Part shown: positions 8,610 through 18,372 of the stretch, in pieces
Layout: each line of letters starts with the position of its first letter
How positions within the stretch are numbered: position 1 is the first letter of the stretch
Source of the DNA: Ruminococcus sp.
GTDB lineage: Bacteria; Bacillota; Clostridia; Oscillospirales; Acutalibacteraceae
Assembly: GCA_022510955.1 (NCBI GenBank)
Contig: JAFLSM010000026.1
Span: 1 to 32,741 of the forward strand
Length of the DNA stretch: 32,741 bases
Direction: 5' to 3'
Made by a program: the position numbers and the translations under genes
Notes under the pieces: model-generated
What the model was told of the DNA's origin: nothing
The model's database searches: none
Seen by the model: the letters and a program-made list of their open reading frames with translations, nothing else

Positions 8610-10115
8610 ATGACAAAACATTTATCAAAAATTTTAACATCATTTTTGCTTGTAATGACACTTATTATTACAGCAGTACCATTTGCATCGGCGGCAACAC
8701 TTCTTGATGAAGATAAAAAAGTATCAATCAACCTTGAATGTAGCAAGCCTGATTATGTGTTTGAAGTTTTTAGAGTGGCAACGCTCGATACAAATAATTC
8801 ATCACCTTATGAAACAAAATATACGGCTCTTGTACCTGAAATTGCAAATGCAATAAAGGAAGGTAAAACATCTGATATTTTGACAACACTTGACAGCCTT
8901 AATTCAATGTCAAAGGCTGAAAGTAAAGGAATATTTGATGTAAATTCCAACGGAAATAAAAAGACATTTTCAAATCTTGAACAAGGCATTTACTATATTA
9001 AGGCCGTTAATTATCCGGCAGGTGTTAAGGATGTGACAAACTCTGTTGTATCCCTCCCCTACTATGATAACGGTTGGGTTTACAGTATTGATTCTATAAA
9101 CCTTGCAACAAAGGTTGTTGAAGATACACCTGTAACACATAAAGAAATTACAAATAGCACAAAGGGTAATGTCAATTTTACTGATGTTTCCTTAGGTGAT
9201 ACAGTAAATTTTGAAATTCGTTCAACAACAGCAGGTTCTTCAAAAATGAAGCTCAGCTCATACTATGTAACAGATGATATGTCAGCAGGCTTAACACTTA
9301 ATAAGAACAGTTTTAACGTAGCACTGCTTAATAAAGAAGGCAAAAAAATTACTGATCTTGACAAGTCAGAATATACAGTAAATATTACTTCTGAAAAGGC
9401 CGGCTCAAATACAACATTCAATGTTGCACTTACAAAAGCTTATCTTCAGACTGAAGAATTTTATGCTACAGATGTTTATTATACATCCATAACATACAGC
9501 GCAGTACTTAATAAATACTCAGTGGTTGGCATTAAAGGAAATCCGAACACAGAAGGTAAACTTGTTTACTCAAATAAAAATGGCGTTGAAAGCAGTGTTG
9601 ACGGTAATACCGTTTATGTTTATACATATGCAATCACATCTAATAAAATTGACCCTGATAACAAGCCAATTGAGGGCTGTGAATTTATAATTTGCGAAAC
9701 TGAAGCTAATGTAAATGCGGGTACAAATGTAATCGCAACAGGTGTTTCCGGTAAGGATGGTGTTGTAAAATATTACAACTCTAAAAATGAAGAAATGCGA
9801 TTTGCAAGCGGTACATATTATGTAAGAGAAACTAAAGCGCCAAAAGGCTATCAGTTATATGGCAAAGTAATCAAAATCACAATTGATGCTGAATATGGTA
9901 CATTTTTGACCGACGGCACATATGTAACAAACGCACCTGAAAATGGCACAGCATCATTTGACTGTACCAATTATCCTGTTACACTGCCACAGACAGGCGG
10001 TAATGGCGCAAAACTATTTTATATCATTGGATTTGTATTACTTTCAGCAGTAGCTATAACACTGTCTACAACATTCGGCATTTCATTTTATAAGCGTAAA
10101 AGAGCAAAGAAGTAA
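8610..10115 (+). CDS. SpaA-type pilin/isopeptide-forming fimbrial protein, LPQTG anchor
   Basis: AGGAGG RBS; signal peptide; YYVRETKAPKGYQLYG E-box; VTLPQTGG-TM-KRKRAKK. Confidence 0.9.
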   Translation: MTKHLSKILTSFLLVMTLIITAVPFASAATLLDEDKKVSINLECSKPDYVFEVFRVATLDTNNSSPYETKYTALVPEIANAIKEGKTSDILTTLDSLNSMSKAESKGIFDVNSNGNKKTFSNLEQGIYYIKAVNYPAGVKDVTNSVVSLPYYDNGWVYSIDSINLATKVVEDTPVTHKEITNSTKGNVNFTDVSLGDTVNFEIRSTTAGSSKMKLSSYYVTDDMSAGLTLNKNSFNVALLNKEGKKITDLDKSEYTVNITSEKAGSNTTFNVALTKAYLQTEEFYATDVYYTSITYSAVLNKYSVVGIKGNPNTEGKLVYSNKNGVESSVDGNTVYVYTYAITSNKIDPDNKPIEGCEFIICETEANVNAGTNVIATGVSGKDGVVKYYNSKNEEMRFASGTYYVRETKAPKGYQLYGKVIKITIDAEYGTFLTDGTYVTNAPENGTASFDCTNYPVTLPQTGGNGAKLFYIIGFVLLSAVAITLSTTFGISFYKRKRAKK

Positions 10116-10127
10116 TTGAGGTAAGTA

Positions 10128-10961
10128 ATGGATAAAGCAATGAGATATAAATTGCCTATAGTATTATGTGGTATTGTAGCGATAATAGCGTTATGTCTAT
10201 TGCTTTATCCTACAATCTCAAACATTGTTAATACTACATATGCAGAAGAAAACATCAAGACATACAACAGTAATGTTGATACTTTGTCGAAAGATGAATT
10301 GGACAGTTATTTGCTTGAAGCGCAACAATATAATGACAGTCTTGTAGGTGTAGGCATTGCCCCAAACTATGAAAATGTTCTGAATTTCGGCGATGGTATT
10401 ATGGGTACAATTAATATTCCTAAAATTAAAGTTAATTTACCCATTTATCATGGTACATCTGAAGATGAATTACAAAAAGGTGCAATTCATAATTATAATT
10501 CTTCTCTACCAATCGGCGGTGAAAGCACCCATGCCGTTATTTCAGCTCATACAGCCCTGCCGGGAAAGGTTTATTTTGATAATTTGTCAGAGCTTGAAAC
10601 AGGAGATAAATTCAGCATAACAATACTGAATAAAAAAATCACCTATGAAGTAACTGACATAAGTATAGTAAAGCCTGATGAAGCAGATGATTATTTAGGT
10701 ATTGAAGAAGGTAAAGATTTAGTCACGCTTATTACTTGTTATCCTTATGCTGTTAATACTCACAGACTGCTTGTGACAGGTAAGCGTGTTAATGTAAGTA
10801 CGGCCGAAGATCCACAAGAAACAGCTGCAAATAACAGTAATGATTTTTGGCTTGTTATAGCCGTTTTAGGTACTGTTATTACAGCTGTATTATTGATTGT
10901 ATTTTTCATTATTTTAAGAAAAAAGAAGAACAAATGTCCCTCTGAGGGACAGAAGGAGTGA
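10128..10961 (+). CDS. Class C sortase
   Basis: IPKIKVNLPIYHG, HAVISAHTALPG, VTLITCYPYAVNTHRLLVTGKR; C-terminal TM. GTCCC palindrome lies inside the last codons. Confidence 0.9.
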   Translation: MDKAMRYKLPIVLCGIVAIIALCLLLYPTISNIVNTTYAEENIKTYNSNVDTLSKDELDSYLLEAQQYNDSLVGVGIAPNYENVLNFGDGIMGTINIPKIKVNLPIYHGTSEDELQKGAIHNYNSSLPIGGESTHAVISAHTALPGKVYFDNLSELETGDKFSITILNKKITYEVTDISIVKPDEADDYLGIEEGKDLVTLITCYPYAVNTHRLLVTGKRVNVSTAEDPQETAANNSNDFWLVIAVLGTVITAVLLIVFFIILRKKKNKCPSEGQKE

Positions 10962-11842
10962 TTTATATCAAACGAAAAACTAAACCTTCAGTAATTATAT
11001 TATGCGTGTTTTTTTGTGTTGTTGCAATAGCGGTGTTGATTGGAGTTAATCTTTTAATTAATACTTCAAATGATACTGAAACATCTACACAAGATGAAAT
11101 CACTTCTTCTGCTTCTATTACTTCTACAAGTTATCTATATGAAGATATTTACGATGAGAGTGAATTATACACTAATCCAACTGTAGAACCGGATACAACT
11201 GTGTCAAACACTACATCGCCGCAAAAAGCAACAAAGCCGACTGAAAATCCTACGAGTTCCGGCAAAGGTTCAAAAAGCTCAGAGGCAAGCCGAACAAACA
11301 ACAGCTCCTCAAATGAATCAAGCTCAAGCGGAATAAATTCTCAAAGTCATTATGCTGATAGCAGTTCTTCAAATAATAATTCTCAGCAAGCAAGACCGCA
11401 ATCAAGTAACTATTCAAGTCCAAAAAATAGTTCAACAAATGCAAAATCTTCAAGCTCAAGCTCGAAGGCAAGTTCAAGTACAAAATCTTCAAACTCAAGC
11501 TCGAGGTCAAGTTCAAGTACACAATCAAGCAGTAAAGTAACACAATCTTCTACTACATCTAAACCTACGCAAGCCACGCCCACACAAAAACCTACACAGG
11601 CTCAGCAGAACAACATCTATTTGAGTTACAGTTCTATTACTGTTTCGCAAGGAGATGTTGTTTTTTTGTCCTTAATCGGCGTTCAGAGCGGTGTTTCGTG
11701 GAGTGTGAGCAATTCATCAGTATTAGTAAATTATGGTGGTGGCGGTAATCAGTGCAGCTTTAAAGCTATGACTAAAGGCACGGCTGTTGTCACCGCAAGT
11801 TATAACGGTGCAAGTTATTATTGTACCGTAAAAGTAAATTAA
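10958..11842 (+). CDS. Membrane-anchored Ser/Thr-rich stalk protein with C-terminal Ig-like domain
   Basis: GTG start overlapping previous stop, AGAAGGAG RBS; N-terminal TM; Ser-rich linker; LSYSSITVSQGDVVFLSL...YYCTVKVN. Confidence 0.7.
   Translation: MIYIKRKTKPSVIILCVFFCVVAIAVLIGVNLLINTSNDTETSTQDEITSSASITSTSYLYEDIYDESELYTNPTVEPDTTVSNTTSPQKATKPTENPTSSGKGSKSSEASRTNNSSSNESSSSGINSQSHYADSSSSNNNSQQARPQSSNYSSPKNSSTNAKSSSSSSKASSSTKSSNSSSRSSSSTQSSSKVTQSSTTSKPTQATPTQKPTQAQQNNIYLSYSSITVSQGDVVFLSLIGVQSGVSWSVSNSSVLVNYGGGGNQCSFKAMTKGTAVVTASYNGASYYCTVKVN
11442..11519 (+). repeat. 39-bp tandem duplication in Ser-rich coding region
   Basis: CAAAATCTTCAAGCTCAAGCTCGAAGGCAAGTTCAAGTA followed by CAAAATCTTCAAACTCAAGCTCGAGGTCAAGTTCAAGTA. 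Confidence 0.85.
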
Positions 11843-11856
11843 AAGGAGTGATTAAT

Positions 11857-12216
11857 ATGAGTTTTCTATCAAGAATAAAGAAACTATCAAGAAAAGTAAT
11901 ATTGGTGTGTGTATTGGCATTTACTCTTGCTTGTTATACTGCTTTATCTGCAAGTGCAGCAGTTAATTTATCAGGCGGATTAGAAAATATAATCTCCCCA
12001 CTAAAAACCCAGATCAAAAATGTTGCAGCTCTTATTTTTGCACTACTCGCAATAGTTGCGATTGCTTTTGCAATTATAAAATTGGTTACAGCGTTGCTTG
12101 AAAATCACAGAAACAATGAGCCTGTTAACTGGAAGCCAATATGTTTTGCCTTTGCAGCTGCAGTTGTCTGCGGTTTGTGTAGTAGCACATTGTTCTTTAC
12201 TTGGTTTGGTATTTAA
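11857..12216 (+). CDS. VirB2-like small membrane protein (signal plus two TM segments)
   Basis: AAAAGGAG RBS, ATG 11857; size, topology and position before TrbL-like gene. Confidence 0.6.
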   Translation: MSFLSRIKKLSRKVILVCVLAFTLACYTALSASAAVNLSGGLENIISPLKTQIKNVAALIFALLAIVAIAFAIIKLVTALLENHRNNEPVNWKPICFAFAAAVVCGLCSSTLFFTWFGI

Positions 12217-12218
12217 TT

Positions 12219-13082
12219 ATGTTAATAAGCCTACTTATAGAATTATTGGGCTTCAGTACCGGTACAAACGGATTGGAGGCTCTTGGTATTGGTTTAGCTT
12301 CATGGATATCAGAATTAATTAATTACAACAATAATTTTTCTGCAAGCATATTTGAGAACAGCATGGTAAATGCACTGTTAATTTTTATAAGTGTGCTTGC
12401 TGATTCTCTATTTGTAATTGGTATAATATTTGCCATTTTTGAAATTGGTGTTAATTCTCACGAGGGTAAAGGCTCATCTATATCCGAACTATTTATTAAC
12501 ATCATAAAGGGTCTGATAGCAACTGCATGTCTAACAACTATGCCTGTTCTACTACTAAAATTTACAAATGAAATTTGTCATATTACTTGTCAAGTATTTA
12601 CAGAAAATTCAGCAATACAGATATTATATGAGGGATTCAGTACAAGTACCACCAATTTGATTGGTGGTTGGGGATTTGTCATACTTATGATTATATCTTT
12701 TGTATGTGTATTTAAGGTATTTCTTGCTAATTTAAAACGTGGTGGTATTCTGATTACATTAATGATGATTGGTGCTATACACGCTTTCTCAGTACCTCGT
12801 GGTTATCTTGACGCATTTTACGGTTGGTGTAAACAAGTAATTGGGTTATGTATTACATCTTTTATGTCCAATGTACTTATAGTACTTGGCGCACTTGTTT
12901 ACTCGACCAATCAAGGTGCTGACTTCGGCGATTTAGTTTTAGGTGTAGGTGTCATGCTTGCTGCGGCTGAAGTTCCCCGAATTGCTCAGCAATTCGGACT
13001 GGATACGAGTATGAAAACAAATGTTTCGCAAGCAATATATGGAATAAGCGGTGTCACATCAATAATCCGCGCATTTGTATAG
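12219..13082 (+). CDS. VirB6/TrbL-like conjugal transfer membrane protein
   Basis: Multi-TM 288 aa between VirB2-like and PrgI-like genes. Confidence 0.7.
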   Translation: MLISLLIELLGFSTGTNGLEALGIGLASWISELINYNNNFSASIFENSMVNALLIFISVLADSLFVIGIIFAIFEIGVNSHEGKGSSISELFINIIKGLIATACLTTMPVLLLKFTNEICHITCQVFTENSAIQILYEGFSTSTTNLIGGWGFVILMIISFVCVFKVFLANLKRGGILITLMMIGAIHAFSVPRGYLDAFYGWCKQVIGLCITSFMSNVLIVLGALVYSTNQGADFGDLVLGVGVMLAAAEVPRIAQQFGLDTSMKTNVSQAIYGISGVTSIIRAFV

Positions 13083-13092
13083 GAGGCATATT

Positions 13093-13365
13093 ATGCAAAA
13101 GAAGTATTACTACCCGGAAAATTTGCAAGCTGAATCATTATTTGCTCGTTACTGGAACTGGAAAGATTTGCTTGTAATAATATCCTTATTAGTCTTAGGC
13201 TTACTGCTTTTCATATTTTTTCATATATGGATATTATTTGTTGTACTTTTTGTTTATGCCTTTGCATCAGCAAAATTTTATGACAACTACTCAATTTCAA
13301 AGCTTGCCCGGTTATATATTAGATTTTTAATTACTGATATCTTAATTTTTAAGTGGAGGCGATAA
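13093..13365 (+). CDS. PrgI/VirB3-like membrane protein
   Basis: AGGAGG RBS, ATG 13093; two TM segments, immediately before VirB4. Confidence 0.7.
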   Translation: MQKKYYYPENLQAESLFARYWNWKDLLVIISLLVLGLLLFIFFHIWILFVVLFVYAFASAKFYDNYSISKLARLYIRFLITDILIFKWRR

Positions 13366-13369
13366 AAAG

Positions 13370-15805
13370 TTGAGCAAAAAAACAAAAGAAACAAAAATTA
13401 TTCAAAAGAAAGTTAAAACGAATAATGACAAGTTGCAAAAGTATTTTGGAATTGAAGGGTTCAAGGATGACTGTTTGGTTACAGACAGCAATGAATGTAT
13501 TTACTATATTGAGGTAATGCCTAAAAATATCAGCGTATTGTCTGAAAGTATTAACACAAGCTTTATTAATGCACTTGCGATTGTATTAACTCAGCTTGAA
13601 CACTCAGAATTACTTTGTGTAGACAGTTCTCAGAACTATGATGCTAATATTAATTATTTAAAATCATTAAAGGAGCATGAGAATAATTCTCAACTATCCT
13701 CACTTGATGCAGCTGATATTAGTTTTATGGATAACATTCATACTACTATGGCTTCAAGCCGTATGTTTTTTATTGTTGTTAGGACAAGCACATCTGACTA
13801 TGAAAATTTTAGAGGGCAAACCATTAACAGGGCTATCCAACTTTGCAAAGAACATAACTTTGACATTAAGCTTGCTGATAAAGAAAAAATTAAGAAGATG
13901 TTGTCTGTATATCTTGAAAGAAATATGTATGATGATAAATTAACTGATTATGACGGTGAGCAATACGGATTGGACAAGGATACATATGACCTTAAGAATT
14001 TCGTTGACCTTGTATCACCGTCAGTAATAGACTTTAAGCATATAGATTATTACATCGTTGGCAATACCTATCGTTGTGTTTGGGCACTCAGACGATATAA
14101 GACACAAACTCAGGATATTGCACTTTTATCAGACATAGGAGAAAGCGGAGGTGTTACATTACACATATACAACAACATAGTTTCTCCCGGAAAGCAAGAT
14201 AAAATATTTAACAATGCGCAACGAAGAAACAAGAACATTTTCAATAGTGAAAATGACATAACTAAAAAGATTGACAGTACTGAAAATCTTAATGAAATGG
14301 AACAAATGTTAAGGGAAGTTCACAGGAGCAAAGAAGAATTCATGCACTGTTCCGTATATATTGAGATTATAGCAAATTCACTCAAAGAACTTGAAACTAA
14401 GCAAAGCAATATCAAAAAGGCACTTGCAAAAAATAAAATGCTTGTTGATAAGCTTGCTACACAGCAAATAAAGGGTTTTGCTTCTGTATGTCCATTTGGC
14501 TCTGATATGTTTGGAATTGAATTTACACGTGTTTTGCCATGCAGTTCTGTAGCTAATCTATTCCCGTTTTCATACGCAGGAAAAACCGACCCTATGGGCT
14601 TTTTCATTGGTCAAGATGTACACGGTACAAATATACTTGTTGATTTTGACAGAAGAGATAATGATAAGACAAACGGTCATATTGCAATATACGGTAACTC
14701 CGGTGAAGGTAAATCCTATCTTATCAAGCTATTAATATGTATTTTTCGTCAAAAGGGTAAAAACTTATATACTCTTGATTCCGATAAAGAGTTTATAAAA
14801 AATACAAAAGCGCTTGGAGGTACAAACCTCAACATGATGTCCGGTAAGTACTTTATTAATGTACTTGAACCAAAAATGTTAGTTGATCCAAACGATAAAG
14901 AATATCTTGATATTCCCAGTGATGAACCGGAAGCTTTTCAGAAAGACACCGTAATATCACAGCATATTGCTTTTTTACGAGATTTCTTTAAAACATACAA
15001 TCCTGAGCTTACAGGACAGCATCTTGATACACTTGAAATTATGCTTGAGGAAGTGTACAAGAAATTTCATATAACAGACAATACGGATTTAAGAAAATTG
15101 CAGTCAACAGATTTTCCGATACTATCAGATTTGTTTAATGAAATTCAAAATCAGCTATCTATGTATGATGAAGTGTCTGCAATACCCGGAACTGAAATAC
15201 TTTATACAAAAGATATTTTGCGTTCGCTTGCACTGGGTATTCGTTCTATTTGCGTTGGTACAGACAGCAAGTTCTTTAATGGTTATACAAATCTGCCAAA
15301 TGCAAACCACATCAATTTTGATATTAAGGAACTACTTAATACAAACGAGAATCTGAAAAATGCAATGTATTTTAACATTTTGTCGTATATGCAAAATAAG
15401 TTTTTGGTTGAAGGTAATACAGTTGTTGGCGTTGATGAACTCCATGAACTTATAAGCAGTATTATTGTGATTAAGTACTTGAGATCCTTTATTAAGAGAG
15501 GCAGAAAAAAGGACAGCAATATTATCACTGCATCACAAAACCTTAATGATTTACTGTTGCCGGAAATTGCAGAATATACAAAGCCATTTTTCTCTATTCC
15601 TACTCACAGATTCCTCTTCTTTCCCGGTGTTGTTCCTATTAAAGAATACATAAATATAACAAACCTTCTTGAATCTGAATGGAACATAATTAATACACCC
15701 CATCAAGGTTATTGCTTGTATTGTTGCGGTAATGAGCGATATAACTTACATATTATTGCACCTTCTCATAAAAAAGTATTGTTTGGCACAGCAGGAGGCA
15801 GATAA
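13370..15805 (+). CDS. VirB4/TraE-family conjugation ATPase
   Basis: Walker A AIYGNSGEGKSYLIKLL; VVGVDELHELI Walker B region; TTG start with GGAGGC RBS. Confidence 0.93.
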   Translation: MSKKTKETKIIQKKVKTNNDKLQKYFGIEGFKDDCLVTDSNECIYYIEVMPKNISVLSESINTSFINALAIVLTQLEHSELLCVDSSQNYDANINYLKSLKEHENNSQLSSLDAADISFMDNIHTTMASSRMFFIVVRTSTSDYENFRGQTINRAIQLCKEHNFDIKLADKEKIKKMLSVYLERNMYDDKLTDYDGEQYGLDKDTYDLKNFVDLVSPSVIDFKHIDYYIVGNTYRCVWALRRYKTQTQDIALLSDIGESGGVTLHIYNNIVSPGKQDKIFNNAQRRNKNIFNSENDITKKIDSTENLNEMEQMLREVHRSKEEFMHCSVYIEIIANSLKELETKQSNIKKALAKNKMLVDKLATQQIKGFASVCPFGSDMFGIEFTRVLPCSSVANLFPFSYAGKTDPMGFFIGQDVHGTNILVDFDRRDNDKTNGHIAIYGNSGEGKSYLIKLLICIFRQKGKNLYTLDSDKEFIKNTKALGGTNLNMMSGKYFINVLEPKMLVDPNDKEYLDIPSDEPEAFQKDTVISQHIAFLRDFFKTYNPELTGQHLDTLEIMLEEVYKKFHITDNTDLRKLQSTDFPILSDLFNEIQNQLSMYDEVSAIPGTEILYTKDILRSLALGIRSICVGTDSKFFNGYTNLPNANHINFDIKELLNTNENLKNAMYFNILSYMQNKFLVEGNTVVGVDELHELISSIIVIKYLRSFIKRGRKKDSNIITASQNLNDLLLPEIAEYTKPFFSIPTHRFLFFPGVVPIKEYINITNLLESEWNIINTPHQGYCLYCCGNERYNLHIIAPSHKKVLFGTAGGR

Positions 15806-17130
15806 TGACTGTTTCTGCTAAACTTTTACTTCTACTGACAAACAAAGAAACCAGAAATAAAATCATTGCTATTGGTATATGTGTTTCAGTGTTTCTTTTA
15901 ATGCTTGTAGGTGTTGCATATAATACTACTCAAAACGCTTCAGAGGCCGCAAACATTGCAGTCAGAGAATACAATCACTGGCAAACTACAAGCCCGGCAA
16001 ATGACAACCTAAGCTGTCAGGGAGAAAAATACTGTTCATATTTTAATTACGGTGTCGTTGATTGGTGCTGCTTTTTTGTTGGTTACTGTTACAAAGAGGC
16101 TGGCATTGATATAAATGATAGTGGTTTTGACCCTGTTACAAATAATTGGACGGCTAATCTTGAAAGCAATAATAAATTACATACTGCTGCATCAGGATAC
16201 ACACCTAAAGTTGGAAATTGTGTGTTTTTTAACTATTCAGGCAGAGCTAATTATGCAGCTTCAAACTTTGTAGCCCATATTGGTATTGTGGTTGAGGTTG
16301 ACGGAAATAACATAACAGTAATTGCAGGTAATGAATATCAGGGACAAACTTCTAACTGGGCATCTGTTAGCTATGTAAACAAGTACACTTTATCAATGTA
16401 TAACGATACTATAGCTTGTTATGGAGATGTTGGCAGTTCAACTACCGTTACTATAACCGGATTAAATGGTACTGTAAGAAATGTAATATGCCACAATGAA
16501 GTAGGTATACTTTATGATGATATTACAAACGATTATTACGGCTCTGTTATTGCAAATGATAACGGAGCTATTTCTATCGGTGTATATGGATGGCACGCAA
16601 ACAAAGCCTTGTTATTACTTGAGAAAGCATATAATAACAATTCTGTTCAAATTTCAGCAGTTGCAACATCTTTTTCATCTGCCGGAAACGAGGTTATGTC
16701 AGCAATACGCAATGGTGATAATTGGTCGTCATATATACCCGGACAGTCAGTTTGTTCTTGTATCAAAGCCATGCTGCTTACTGATGCAGGAAAACAGGCT
16801 CAGGACAGTATGTCGCTTGAAGATGCACAATCATACATACAAATTTGCCAGGATAACGGATTAACAGACAGCAAATGTATTGCTTACTGTTCTGACATTT
16901 TAAATCAATACGGTACTGCATCATTCAATGCAAATGTTTATGGTAACGGTTATCATGGAGTGCTTTACGGTGTTACCGGGTCAATGTCACTTGATGAAAT
17001 ATATAATTCACAGCGTGCATGGGCTGACAGCAATTATAGCTATACCGCAAGGCGTAGTTGGACTTACAACTACTTAAAAAATAATACACAAATAACGCAA
17101 GTGTCCCTCCGTGGGACACTTGCTGAATAA
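15805..17130 (+). CDS. Membrane-anchored CHAP-type peptidoglycan hydrolase (VirB1-like role)
   Basis: N-terminal TM; VDWCCFFVGYCYKEAGI and HIGIVVEVDGNNITVIAGN CHAP-like motifs; palindrome encodes the C-terminal VSLRGTLAE. Confidence 0.8.
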   Translation: MTVSAKLLLLLTNKETRNKIIAIGICVSVFLLMLVGVAYNTTQNASEAANIAVREYNHWQTTSPANDNLSCQGEKYCSYFNYGVVDWCCFFVGYCYKEAGIDINDSGFDPVTNNWTANLESNNKLHTAASGYTPKVGNCVFFNYSGRANYAASNFVAHIGIVVEVDGNNITVIAGNEYQGQTSNWASVSYVNKYTLSMYNDTIACYGDVGSSTTVTITGLNGTVRNVICHNEVGILYDDITNDYYGSVIANDNGAISIGVYGWHANKALLLLEKAYNNNSVQISAVATSFSSAGNEVMSAIRNGDNWSSYIPGQSVCSCIKAMLLTDAGKQAQDSMSLEDAQSYIQICQDNGLTDSKCIAYCSDILNQYGTASFNANVYGNGYHGVLYGVTGSMSLDEIYNSQRAWADSNYSYTARRSWTYNYLKNNTQITQVSLRGTLAE

Positions 17131-17142
17131 TGAGGTGAACTA

Positions 17143-17724
17143 ATGAAGAAAATTTTAATTATATCAATCGCACTGTTTAGCCTTTTATCTTTAAGTTCAT
17201 GTGCAAAAAAAGATAAGGCAGATATATCTATACCGAACACTGCATCATCTGACACTATCGCAGTAACAACTGTTAATGTTGAAGCTATCAAACAAGATTA
17301 TGCTAATCTTGAAAATGAGTATAACGCTCTTGAAGAAAAGTACAATGATATGCAAAAAATTTATGACAGCAGGATTAGGGATAATATTATTACATACTGC
17401 AATAATATGCTCACTTACACAGACAACATATCAGCTGACAATATAATTGAAGTCAAAGATATTGTTACTGACATCTACTATGACGAACTTCAATCATACT
17501 TAGGCCACATTCAGTCTAATGAGAAATTTGAGCAGGCTTGCGGACTTGAAACTCTATATTACAGCGATAACTCTATCCCCTCTGACAGTGTAGATATTAT
17601 TGCAATATGCAAAAAGACTACAATTTATAAAGATGATGTTGCTACTGAAACAGTAGCATATAGGTTCAATATGAAATATCAATCAGAAAACTGGCGTATT
17701 AATTCAGTTGAACTTTTATTTTAA
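17143..17724 (+). CDS. Predicted lipoprotein with coiled-coil segment
   Basis: LLSLSSC lipobox; YANLENEYNALEEKYNDMQKIY. Confidence 0.65.
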   Translation: MKKILIISIALFSLLSLSSCAKKDKADISIPNTASSDTIAVTTVNVEAIKQDYANLENEYNALEEKYNDMQKIYDSRIRDNIITYCNNMLTYTDNISADNIIEVKDIVTDIYYDELQSYLGHIQSNEKFEQACGLETLYYSDNSIPSDSVDIIAICKKTTIYKDDVATETVAYRFNMKYQSENWRINSVELLF

Positions 17725-17742
17725 TTGAAGGGAAGAAATGCA

Positions 17743-17979
17743 ATGGGAATTACATATAGGCAAGAATACGCTGAAGATGAAAAAATATTAGGAAGCGAAA
17801 AATTCACTACCTGTATTTATCTTACAAAAAATACATTTAAAAAAATTGATGAGATAAGGGCTGCTACACATTCAGAAAGCAGGAGTAATATTATTTCGGC
17901 AGCCGTTGATTATTATTATGGTATGCTTCAGAGCGGAGAGTATCAAAAACACATTGCAGAGAGGTTGAGTAATGGATAA
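17743..17979 (+). CDS. Ribbon-helix-helix-like small protein
   Basis: FTTCIYLTKNTFKKIDEIRAATHSESRSNIISAAVDYYYG. Confidence 0.6.
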   Translation: MGITYRQEYAEDEKILGSEKFTTCIYLTKNTFKKIDEIRAATHSESRSNIISAAVDYYYGMLQSGEYQKHIAERLSNG

Positions 17980-18358
17980 AAAGGAACAAATAGCAGTGCA
18001 ACTTCCGCAATCAACACTAAAAAAGATTGCAAGCCTTCAAAAACTCGATAACAGTCTTACAAGCAGAAATATTTGTATTGAGAAAGCTGTTGACTTTTAT
18101 TTTTCTTATCTTACATCAGAAATAAGTCAGGATTATCTTTTGTCTGTTGTCGGACAAAAAGTAGAAGGACTTATAAACAAATCAACAAACCGTATTGCAA
18201 AACTTGACTTCAAAGAAGCTGTTGAGATTAATTTGCTTACACGCATATTAGCATCACAGCTTGAAATCGACAAAATGAGCTATGACAAGCTGAGGAAAAA
18301 GGCTGTTGATGATGTTAAGGCAACACAGGGAATAATTAATATTTACGATGCAAAATAA
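17972..18358 (+). CDS. Second ribbon-helix-helix-like protein, possible relaxosome accessory
   Basis: IAVQLPQSTLKKIASLQKLDNSLTSRNICIEKAVDFYF; directly upstream of relaxase. Confidence 0.6.
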   Translation: MDKKEQIAVQLPQSTLKKIASLQKLDNSLTSRNICIEKAVDFYFSYLTSEISQDYLLSVVGQKVEGLINKSTNRIAKLDFKEAVEINLLTRILASQLEIDKMSYDKLRKKAVDDVKATQGIINIYDAK

Positions 18359-18372
18359 GGGGAGCAATTTTT

